This document shows, one piece after another, positions 45,420 through 52,100 of a stretch of DNA of 64,000 bases (position 1 is its first letter; the number at the start of each line of letters is the position of its first letter). The DNA comes from JAKVCB01 sp963578605 (GTDB taxonomy: Bacteria; Planctomycetota; Planctomycetia; Pirellulales; Lacipirellulaceae), in assembly GCA_963578605.1 (NCBI GenBank), contig CAUZEA010000022.1:1-64000 (forward strand), written 5' to 3'. Below the pieces are notes generated by a model that saw only the letters and a program-made list of their open reading frames with translations, was not told the DNA's origin and made no database searches. A program made the translations under genes and the position numbers.

Positions 45420-46053
45420 CAGTATCGTCCTCGTATTCGCCTTGGTTAATCCACACTTGGATGCCAATGTGGCCCTGGGCCGTCTTGGCTTCTACAAATC
45501 CGTAACCGATTTTGGCCCGCAACGTGCTCAAAGGCATCGAGCCTTCAATTTGTTTTTCGCGGCGGGCCATTTCCGCCCCGCCGAGCCGGCCGGCCAATTG
45601 AATCTTGATTCCCTTGGCGCCCGCTTCCATGGTTTGCCGCATCGCCTCTTTGATCGTCCGGCGAAAGGCAGATCGCTTGGCAAGCCGCTCCGCAATATCT
45701 TCAGCCACCAGATGCGCTTCCAACTCGGGGCGTGAAACCTCCTCGATTTTGATGTTGATTCGCCGACCCACCAGGGCCTGCAACTCATCCTGCATTTGCT
45801 CGACTTGCTGACCTTTGCGCCCGATGATCACCCCGGGGCGGGCCGCGTGAAGCATGACTTTGACCTCATCGCGAGTCCGCTCAATTTCGACCTTCGGAAT
45901 GCCAGCAAACTTGTACTTCTGAGTCACAAAGCTGCGAATTTTATGGTCTTCCAACAGCAAATCGGCAAACTCTTTCTTCGGCGCATACCAACGACTCTTC
46001 CAGTCTTCCATTATGCCGGTCCGAAAACCGATCGGATTAACTTTTTGACCCAT
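45358..46053 (-). CDS. rpsC: Ribosomal protein uS3
   Basis: The start at 46053 (MGQKVNPIGFRTGIMEDW) is the family start; an upstream ATG adds 23 unrelated residues. A KH domain (ARPGVIIGRKGQQVEQM) and the C-terminal domain (GFVEAKTAQGHIGIQVWI) are intact. A C-terminal acidic extension (EYEDDTDGDDAQEG) overlaps the rplP start. S3 lies near the mRNA entry site. 231 residues. Confidence 0.97.
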   Translation of the reverse strand: MGQKVNPIGFRTGIMEDWKSRWYAPKKEFADLLLEDHKIRSFVTQKYKFAGIPKVEIERTRDEVKVMLHAARPGVIIGRKGQQVEQMQDELQALVGRRINIKIEEVSRPELEAHLVAEDIAERLAKRSAFRRTIKEAMRQTMEAGAKGIKIQLAGRLGGAEMARREKQIEGSMPLSTLRAKIGYGFVEAKTAQGHIGIQVWINQGEYEDDTDGDDAQEGQTSKKPKRAYKR

Positions 46054-46138
46054 TTGGTTGATCCCTGGTTGCTTGAGTCGGTCTCCGGCTCCCCACAAGC
46101 AGGTTAGCCGTTCGCAACTCAACAGTCGACCGAGGCTC

Positions 46139-46465
46139 CTATTCCACGGCCACGATAATGTGCGAAAAACGCTTCTTGATCACATGTGCCATCCCACGTG
46201 CCCGCGGGCGCAGTCGCTTGAACATCGGGCCCCCGTCGACACGCGCCTCGACGACCACCAGTCCACTGATATTCGGAGCGCGCCGATCCTCGGCATTCCC
46301 CAGCGCGCTCTTGAGCACCTTCTCCAGCAACCGTGCACCCCGGTGTGGCTGAAAACCGAGGATCGCCAGCGCGTCATCGACCCGCTTTCCTCGAATCAAC
46401 GCGGCCAGCGGCCGGACTTTCGTGGCGCTGATGCGTGCGTGTCGATGGACTGATTTATAGGCCAT
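46139..46465 (-). CDS. rplV: Ribosomal protein uL22
   Basis: HRHARISATKVRPLAALIRGK begins the protein; the tunnel-facing beta hairpin region (VDGGPMFKRLRPRARGMAH) is typical. 108 residues. It lines the exit tunnel at the constriction. Confidence 0.97.
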   Translation of the reverse strand: MAYKSVHRHARISATKVRPLAALIRGKRVDDALAILGFQPHRGARLLEKVLKSALGNAEDRRAPNISGLVVVEARVDGGPMFKRLRPRARGMAHVIKKRFSHIIVAVE

Positions 46466-46503
46466 AATTTCCTGGCTTCGGCCTCACCGGGCCAAAAACT
46501 CTC

Positions 46504-46773
46504 TTACTTTTTGCCTTTGCCGCCGTGACCACGGAAGTTGCGCGTGGGTGCAAACTCACCCAACTTGTGCCCCACCATATCTTCGGTCACAAAAACCTTG
46601 ATGTGATTCTTGCCGTTGTGAACCATGAACGTGTGCCCGACAAACTCCGGCACGATCGTGCAGGCGCGGGCCCAGGTTGTAATTGGCTGCTTCAAGCCCG
46701 ACTCGTTTTGATAGTCGACCTTCATGTACAGTTTCGGGTTGACGTAAGGCCCTTTTTTAAGCGAACGACTCAT
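46504..46773 (-). CDS. rpsS: Ribosomal protein uS19
   Basis: MSRSLKKGPYVNPKLY and KVFVTEDMVGHKLGEFAPTR are the conserved S19 segments; 89 residues. It lies in the 30S head and contacts S13. Confidence 0.98.
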   Translation of the reverse strand: MSRSLKKGPYVNPKLYMKVDYQNESGLKQPITTWARACTIVPEFVGHTFMVHNGKNHIKVFVTEDMVGHKLGEFAPTRNFRGHGGKGKK

Positions 46774-46825
46774 GCTTTTGACCGTGGATTGCGAGCGACT
46801 GGTATTGGGGCCAAACGCTCCTGGC

Positions 46826-47689
46826 TTACTTGTTCACCAATTTTTGTACGCCGTAACGCCTGCTCCGCCGTCGCCGCACAATTGCTTTGTTCGACGGCTT
46901 GCGACGCTTGCGGGTCATACCACCCTTCGCACATTTACCAGTGGGACTCACCGGGTGTCGACCACCCTTGGTGCGTCCTTCACCACCACCGTGGGGGTGA
47001 TCGACAGGATTCATTGCGGTCCCTCGGACATGTGGCCGCCGTCCTTTCCACCGCTTGCGGCCCGCTTTACCGATCCGAACACTCATATGGTCGCCGTTGC
47101 CGATGACCCCAATGGTCGCTCGGCAGGCGGATGGCACGCGTCGAATCTCACCACTAGGCAGCGATATCTGCGCCCAACCCGACTCCCGCGCCATGAGTTT
47201 GGCACTACTTCCAGCGCTGCGGCAGAGCACGCCACCCCGCCCCGCCTGCAATTCGATATTGTGGACTTCCGTCCCCAAAGGCATCTTGGCCAGCGGCAAG
47301 CAATTGCCAACGGTTGGTGGTGATTCGGGACCACTTTGGACCAGGCTGTCTTTCTGCAGCCCGGCCGGTGCGAGAATGTATCGTTTCTCGCCATCGGCGT
47401 AGTACAACAGGGCAATGCGGGCTGAGCGATTCGGATCATACTGAACCGAATGGACCTTGGCCGAAACATCATCTTTGTTGCGGCGGAAGTCAATCAGCCG
47501 ATAACGCCGCTTGTGACCACCACCACGACACCGGACCGTGATCTTCCCTTGATTGTTGCGGCCCCCTGTTTTCTTCAGGGGGCGGAGTAATCCCTTCTCC
47601 GGCTTGGCCCCGCGGGTCAAATCGGCAAAATCGCTCACCGACGCGTTGCGCCGCCCAGGAGTGGTCGGTTTGTATTTTCGAATACCCAT
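46826..47689 (-). CDS. rplB: Ribosomal protein uL2
   Basis: The start at 47689 (MGIRKYKPTTPGRRN) is favoured over an ATG 18 bases upstream. The central L2 motif VRGTAMNPVDHPHGGGEGRT near the catalytic centre is intact, and the basic tail ends with RRSRRYGVQKLVNK. 287 residues. Required for subunit association and peptidyl transfer. Confidence 0.98.
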   Translation of the reverse strand: MGIRKYKPTTPGRRNASVSDFADLTRGAKPEKGLLRPLKKTGGRNNQGKITVRCRGGGHKRRYRLIDFRRNKDDVSAKVHSVQYDPNRSARIALLYYADGEKRYILAPAGLQKDSLVQSGPESPPTVGNCLPLAKMPLGTEVHNIELQAGRGGVLCRSAGSSAKLMARESGWAQISLPSGEIRRVPSACRATIGVIGNGDHMSVRIGKAGRKRWKGRRPHVRGTAMNPVDHPHGGGEGRTKGGRHPVSPTGKCAKGGMTRKRRKPSNKAIVRRRRSRRYGVQKLVNK

Positions 47690-47721
47690 CAGATTCCCTT
47701 GGCTCAATGCTCCTGGTACGC

Positions 47722-48051
47722 TTAGAACAACTCGATCCGGTGTTCCGGATCAAGCGTCACAATCGCTTTCTTCCAAGAATTGGTATAACCAGAGGTCATT
47801 TTGGTTTTACGTGGTTTGCCTTTACGGTTTTGTGTACGGACCTTCACCACTTTTACCTCAAAAAGCTCTTCCACAGCCTGCCGAACATCGGCCTTGCTGG
47901 CTTGCCGATTGATCTCAAACGCATAGGCGTTGCAACGGGTCGACCGGTGCATACCTTTTTCGGTAACCAGCGGGCGCAAAATAACCTGGTGCGGCTCAAG
48001 CTGGAGCTTCGATTTGACTGCCGGTTCTTTCATTTTGGTTGGTGGGGGCAT
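47722..48051 (-). CDS. rplW: Ribosomal protein uL23
   Basis: ILRPLVTEKGMHRS and FEVKVVKVRTQNRKGKPRKTK match L23, a docking site for trigger factor and the signal recognition particle at the tunnel exit. 109 residues, slightly long at the N-terminus. It lies between rplD and rplB in the standard order. Confidence 0.96.
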   Translation of the reverse strand: MPPPTKMKEPAVKSKLQLEPHQVILRPLVTEKGMHRSTRCNAYAFEINRQASKADVRQAVEELFEVKVVKVRTQNRKGKPRKTKMTSGYTNSWKKAIVTLDPEHRIELF

Positions 48052-48112
48052 CGTTACTCATCCGCCGCGGTACTCAACTGAACTGGAGCTTTCCAATCCG
48101 TGAAATCAACGT

Positions 48113-48772
48113 CTACCGTTTGGACTCCCCTTGGGTCGCCCTTTTTCCAGCGGCACTCTGCTTGAGTGCGTCCAGCGCGGGCTTGGTAATCAACATCAAT
48201 CGCGAACTCAGTATCGAAAGTGCATTCAACTCGCCAGCCGGCAAAACCGACACGCGGTCAAGATTCCGGGCACTTTTGTAAACATTCTGATCGTACTGGG
48301 CGGTCGTGATCATTAGCGAACCGCTGTCACAGCCAATGTTTCGAAGGATTGCCGCCATATCCTTCGTCCGTGGCTCGTCAAAATGTAAATTGTCAATGAC
48401 GATCAGTTGATCATCTTCGACCTTCGACGCCAACGCCATGCAGGTCGCCAGTTGTAGCGCCTTGTGCGGCAAGTGATACGAATAATCACGTGGCTGACGA
48501 GCGAAAATGTGCCCGCCACCTCGCCGAATCCCACTACGACGATGGCCCATCCGGGCGTTGCCGGTACCTTTCTGGCGATACAGCTTTCTGTTCGAACCCG
48601 ACGCCTCGGCGCGCGACTTGGTCTTGTGACTGCCCTGACGCCGATTCGCCTGATACATCACCACCGCATCATGCAGCAACTGCTTGCATATGCGCGGAGC
48701 GAAATCGGTGGGCTCGACGTTGCACGTCCCCACTTTCTTTCCCTTGCGATCGAAGACACTTAGTTTTGGCAT
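48113..48772 (-). CDS. rplD: Ribosomal protein uL4
   Basis: The start at 48772 (MPKLSVFDRKGKKVGTCNV) gives 219 residues; the longer open frame (to 49018) overlaps rplC and is not homologous. QKGTGNARMGHRRSGIRRGGG is the tunnel-facing loop signature. L4 autoregulates the S10 operon in E. coli through the leader; no analogous leader structure was recognised here. Confidence 0.97.
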   Translation of the reverse strand: MPKLSVFDRKGKKVGTCNVEPTDFAPRICKQLLHDAVVMYQANRRQGSHKTKSRAEASGSNRKLYRQKGTGNARMGHRRSGIRRGGGHIFARQPRDYSYHLPHKALQLATCMALASKVEDDQLIVIDNLHFDEPRTKDMAAILRNIGCDSGSLMITTAQYDQNVYKSARNLDRVSVLPAGELNALSILSSRLMLITKPALDALKQSAAGKRATQGESKR

Positions 48773-48801
48773 GGTGAATTCATCGAACGGAGTGCACGGG
48801 T

Positions 48802-49488
48802 TTACAGCTTGTTCGTCTCTTTGATCACGACATAACCACCGTTCGGACCGGGGATGGCACCCCGAATCAGCAGCAGATTGTTTTCGGCGTCGACCCGAAC
48901 GACCTGCTGATTGCGGACGGTCTTTTTCTCGTTGCCAAATTGCCCTGGCATCCGCCTTCCCTTGAAGAGCCGACCCGGGTAGGCACTGCAACCGGTGCCG
49001 CCAATATGGCGATGGCACTTCTTGACCCCGTGCGATGCCCGCTGGCCAGAAAAATTGTGCCGCTTCATGCCACCCGCGAACCCGCGGCCCTTGCTGGTGG
49101 CAGTGATATCGACCGCTTTGATCTCGGCAAATGCCTCAACGCTTACCTGATTGCCCACCTCCAACTCGCCGGATGCACCTCGGATTTCGCGGATGAACCG
49201 TTTTGGCTCACAGCCGGCCTTCGGCCCGACTTCAATACCCGCTCCAGACTGCTTCTTCGCCCGCTTGCTATCCAGCTTGGCGACGTGACCTCGCTCACTG
49301 CGGCTGGCCAGCCGACGGGGTTTATCAAGATACCCGAGTTGGATCGCATCGTATCCGTCACGCTCGATGGTGCGAACCAACAGCACATCGCAGGGGCCAG
49401 CAGCCACGACCGTGACGGGCACGACGGCGCCCGCTTCATCGTACAGTTGTGTCATCCCGACCTTTTGGCCGAGGATTCCAACAGCCAT
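48802..49488 (-). CDS. rplC: Ribosomal protein uL3
   Basis: MAVGILGQKVGMTQLYDEAG, then KGRGFAGGMKRHNF and the long loop GGTGCSAYPGRLFKGRRMPG reaching the peptidyl transferase centre, are conserved. 228 residues, a little longer than E. coli L3. It follows rpsJ after a 247-base gap, unusually wide for this pair. Confidence 0.97.
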   Translation of the reverse strand: MAVGILGQKVGMTQLYDEAGAVVPVTVVAAGPCDVLLVRTIERDGYDAIQLGYLDKPRRLASRSERGHVAKLDSKRAKKQSGAGIEVGPKAGCEPKRFIREIRGASGELEVGNQVSVEAFAEIKAVDITATSKGRGFAGGMKRHNFSGQRASHGVKKCHRHIGGTGCSAYPGRLFKGRRMPGQFGNEKKTVRNQQVVRVDAENNLLLIRGAIPGPNGGYVVIKETNKL

Positions 49489-49735
49489 CGTAGTTCACCT
49501 TGTCTATGTTTTTACCCTGGGGGAGACGCGGCCAACACCACGACCGGCTTACCCACAGGACTTCCGTTCATCAAAATTTACTTACCGCTCCTGGCCAAGC
49601 CCCCTCGGAACGTCCAATATCATTGCCTGCCTCTTGGGAAACACCAAGAACAAATTGCAACGACGCCCACTCTAGCCGCAACCACAATGAGCCAACCCTA
49701 AAACCTCTTTGGTATCTCTCAGCGCCCGCTGCCTC

Positions 49736-50059
49736 CTAGCCAGTCGTGGCCTTGATCTTGATGTCAACACCTGCCGGCACGTTCAGTTTATTAAGCGCTT
49801 CAATCGTCTTGGCTGTTGCCTGAACGATATCTATCAAACGTTTGTGTGTACGAATCTCAAATTGCTGCCGAGACTTTTTGTCCACGTGCGGGCTACGGAG
49901 AACCGTGTACCGTTCGATCCGCGTAGGCAACGGAATCGGCCCGTGAACCACGGAGTTGGTTCGCTTGGCTGTATCGACAATTTCGGCGGCACTTTGGTCT
50001 AACACTGTATGATCGTACGCTTCCATGCGAATTCGAATTATCTCGTGCGAAGCAGCCAC
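49736..50059 (-). CDS. rpsJ: Ribosomal protein uS10
   Basis: The GTG at 50059 is the best start: GGGGAG lies eight bases upstream, and it gives the family-typical beginning before IIRIRMEAYDHTVLDQSA. The longer frame to 50089 has no such signal. IPLPTRIERYTVLRSPHVDKKS is the conserved core, and GVDIKIKATTG ends the 107 residues. It is the first gene of the S10 operon, with a near-consensus promoter upstream. Confidence 0.97.
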   Translation of the reverse strand: MAASHEIIRIRMEAYDHTVLDQSAAEIVDTAKRTNSVVHGPIPLPTRIERYTVLRSPHVDKKSRQQFEIRTHKRLIDIVQATAKTIEALNKLNVPAGVDIKIKATTG

Positions 50060-50121
50060 GCTGTGAGCTCCCCGGAAGCCAACCGACAACAGATGTCAAA
50101 CAACAAAACAACAAAACAACA

Positions 50122-50140
50122 CCCCAGAATAACTTTGGGG
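50122..50140 (-). other. Hairpin at the very 5' end of the S10 operon transcript
   Basis: On the minus strand CCCCA and TGGGG can pair around a short loop (one A-C mismatch if extended). The hairpin lies about 5-20 bases after the inferred transcription start and is followed by a U-rich stretch with interspersed G residues. It could stabilise the mRNA or act in attenuation. Confidence 0.35.
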
Positions 50141-50150
50141 CGAATCGGCG

Positions 50151-50179
50151 ATCATACGCCTGTTAACAATTGGTGTCAA
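50151..50179 (-). promoter_or_regulatory. Near-consensus sigma-70 promoter of the S10 operon
   Basis: On the minus strand TTGACA (50179-50174, perfect -35) and TATGAT (50156-50151, five of six -10) are separated by exactly 17 bases. The inferred transcription start near 50144 gives an ~85-base leader before the GTG of rpsJ. It is the best promoter in the window and fits the high-expression S10 gene cluster. Confidence 0.75.
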
Positions 50180-50243
50180 CGGCCCAAATTAGGCACTGGC
50201 AAGAAGTTATTGGTAACTTGTACTGATTGCGAAAAAGGAACCC

Positions 50244-50281
50244 TTGACAAGTGCTTTAGTGTATTATTAACATAATACACT
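50244..50281 (+). promoter_or_regulatory. Promoter and palindromic operator of the GntR-family regulator
   Basis: A perfect -35 (TTGACA, 50244-50249) is followed by a 9-bp perfect inverted repeat (GTGTATTAT at 50259-50267 and ATAATACAC at 50272-50280, spacer TAAC) that ends one base before the ATG at 50282. No Shine-Dalgarno is seen between it and the ATG. A -10 (TAACAT, 50268-50273) would place transcription start almost at the ATG, implying a leaderless mRNA. YtrA-type GntR regulators typically bind such a palindrome in their own promoter. Confidence 0.65.
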
Positions 50282-50713
50282 ATGCCGTCCGAACGTCCCC
50301 TCTTCGACATTGCACCCGACTCCGATGTGCCTCGCTATCGACAGCTGATCGACCAGGTTTACGCCCTGATCGCCGGTGGTCATCTCCAGCCTGGCGATCG
50401 CTTGCCCAGCGTTCGCCAAGTCGCCCGGCTGGCGGCGGTCAATCCGATGACTGTCAGCAAAGCTTATGCCCGGCTGGAGGCGGACGGTGCGGTGCGGCGC
50501 GTGCGTGGGCAAGCCATGCGGGTTCTCGAACCCACCTCCAAGGCAACTTACCCACAACGCCAGGAGCAATTTCGCAGGCTTATTCGTCCTGCGATACACC
50601 GGGCCCAACAACTCGGCCTGAACGATGACCAGTTGATCGAAGTCGTTCGATTGGTACTTCAGGAGCAAACAGCGCCGCCAAAAGGGCTCGGCGCACCCCA
50701 AATGGAACTCTGA
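50282..50713 (+). CDS. GntR-family transcriptional regulator, YtrA type
   Basis: The 143-residue protein has the complete winged-helix domain, VPRYRQLIDQVYALIAGGHL (start), PGDRLPSVRQVARLAAVNP and MTVSKAYARLEADGAVRRVR, but only a short (~60-residue) helical C-terminus, as in the YtrA subfamily. A perfect palindrome directly at its start codon is a likely autoregulatory operator. It lies divergent to the S10 operon and upstream of the lactate-racemase-like gene (89-base gap), which it may regulate. The effector is unknown. Confidence 0.88.
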   Translation: MPSERPLFDIAPDSDVPRYRQLIDQVYALIAGGHLQPGDRLPSVRQVARLAAVNPMTVSKAYARLEADGAVRRVRGQAMRVLEPTSKATYPQRQEQFRRLIRPAIHRAQQLGLNDDQLIEVVRLVLQEQTAPPKGLGAPQMEL

Positions 50714-50802
50714 TTGGTTTGTTTTCGAGTCGCCCGGAGGGGGGACTTTCTCCGCCGAGCTGCTGATACCATTGGCGACTTTTCACGGGTAGGATAGGTG
50801 TC

Positions 50803-52026
50803 ATGAGACTGCTTCGCGTTCACCAAAACCTGGTTTCCAATCCGCTTGCAGACGTCGTTGCCGAGGTGCGGGCACAACTCGATGCGCTCGAGTTGGCGGT
50901 ACCACAAGGGGATGTGGCAATCACATCCGGCAGTCGGGGGATCACCAATATCGCCACGATCACCAAGGCAGCCGGTGATTGGCTAAGGGAACATGGGGCC
51001 AATCCGTTTGTATTTCCCGCAATGGGTTCGCACAACGGCGCGACGGGCGAAGGGCAGCGGAGCATGGTCGAATCGTTAGGCATTACCGAAGAAGCGATGG
51101 GCATGCCAATTCGGGCAAGCATGGAATGCGTGAAACTTGGCTCGGTTGCTACGGGTGATGTCTGGATGGACCGTTTCGCCTACGAGTCGGCCGGCGTGCT
51201 GGTCCTGAATCGGGTCAAGCTTCACACCTGTTTTTCGGGGACGTTACAGAGTGGTTTGATCAAGATGATGGTCGTTGGCATGGGCAAGATTCGTTCGGCT
51301 GAAACCTTTCATGCCGCGCCGACATCGCAAATGCGAGATATGCTCTTGGAAATGGGCCCGGTAATCCTCAACTCGGGCAAGATCTGGGCTGGGCTGACCA
51401 TTCTGGAAGATGGGTTCGATCAAACGGCCGAACTGCAGGCTGTGCCTGCTGACAAGATTCTTGAAATTGAGCCGCGGCTGGTCGAGAAACATCGCTCCTA
51501 CTTTCCGCGTTTACCGATTGACGATCTCAACGTGCTGATTGTCGACGAGATTGGCAAGACCTACAGTGGGACCGGCATGGACACCAACGTGATCGGTTAC
51601 CGCGGAGTTAAAGGGCACGAAGACCTCGAAAAGCCTGATATTCGCGTTATTGGCATTCTGAATCTTGCCGAAAAATCGCAAGGCAACGCGATTGGTATTG
51701 GCCTCGCTGATTTCTGCACCCAACGATTGCGCGATGCCATGCATGAAGAGAAAACATTTATTAACGTCTACACGACCGGGGACATGCAACGAATAAAAAT
51801 CCCGGCAACCCTGCCTGACGATAAGGTGCTCGTCGAGAAGATCGAGGCTCGTTACAGTAGTGAGCGGTGGATGTTTATACCCAACACATTGCATTTGGGT
51901 GAGTTGTTCGTGACCGAGGATCTCCGCCAGGAAATCGAGGCCCACCCACTCTGCGAGATTGATCCCTCACCGGTCGAGCTCACTTTCGAAGGTGGGCGAC
52001 ACGAACTGGTGTTTTCGCCGCCGTAA
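50803..52026 (+). CDS. LarA-like protein (lactate racemase N-terminal domain family, DUF2088)
   Basis: The 407-residue protein has the DUF2088/LarA-like N-terminal Rossmann fold, with SRGITN, FVFPAMGSHNGATGEGQ (the His in a position equivalent to the LarA catalytic loop) and VLVLNRVKLHTCFSG. LarA enzymes use a nickel-pincer nucleotide to racemise 2-hydroxy acids; the cofactor-making genes larB, larC and larE are not nearby. The C-terminal half is less conserved, so the exact substrate is open. It follows a GntR regulator and is convergent with fusA. Confidence 0.8.
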   Translation: MRLLRVHQNLVSNPLADVVAEVRAQLDALELAVPQGDVAITSGSRGITNIATITKAAGDWLREHGANPFVFPAMGSHNGATGEGQRSMVESLGITEEAMGMPIRASMECVKLGSVATGDVWMDRFAYESAGVLVLNRVKLHTCFSGTLQSGLIKMMVVGMGKIRSAETFHAAPTSQMRDMLLEMGPVILNSGKIWAGLTILEDGFDQTAELQAVPADKILEIEPRLVEKHRSYFPRLPIDDLNVLIVDEIGKTYSGTGMDTNVIGYRGVKGHEDLEKPDIRVIGILNLAEKSQGNAIGIGLADFCTQRLRDAMHEEKTFINVYTTGDMQRIKIPATLPDDKVLVEKIEARYSSERWMFIPNTLHLGELFVTEDLRQEIEAHPLCEIDPSPVELTFEGGRHELVFSPP

Positions 52027-52100
52027 AGGGCGCAAAAACGGCAGCTACCACGGGATGAATGTTGACCGCATTCTTAATGGCTGAGCCGTGCTCGCGATAA

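Noticed and set aside
50060..50281. Search for tuf or a tRNA between fusA and rpsJ
   Set aside because: Only the promoters, hairpin and palindrome are visible; no elongation factor Tu coding or cloverleaf was found.
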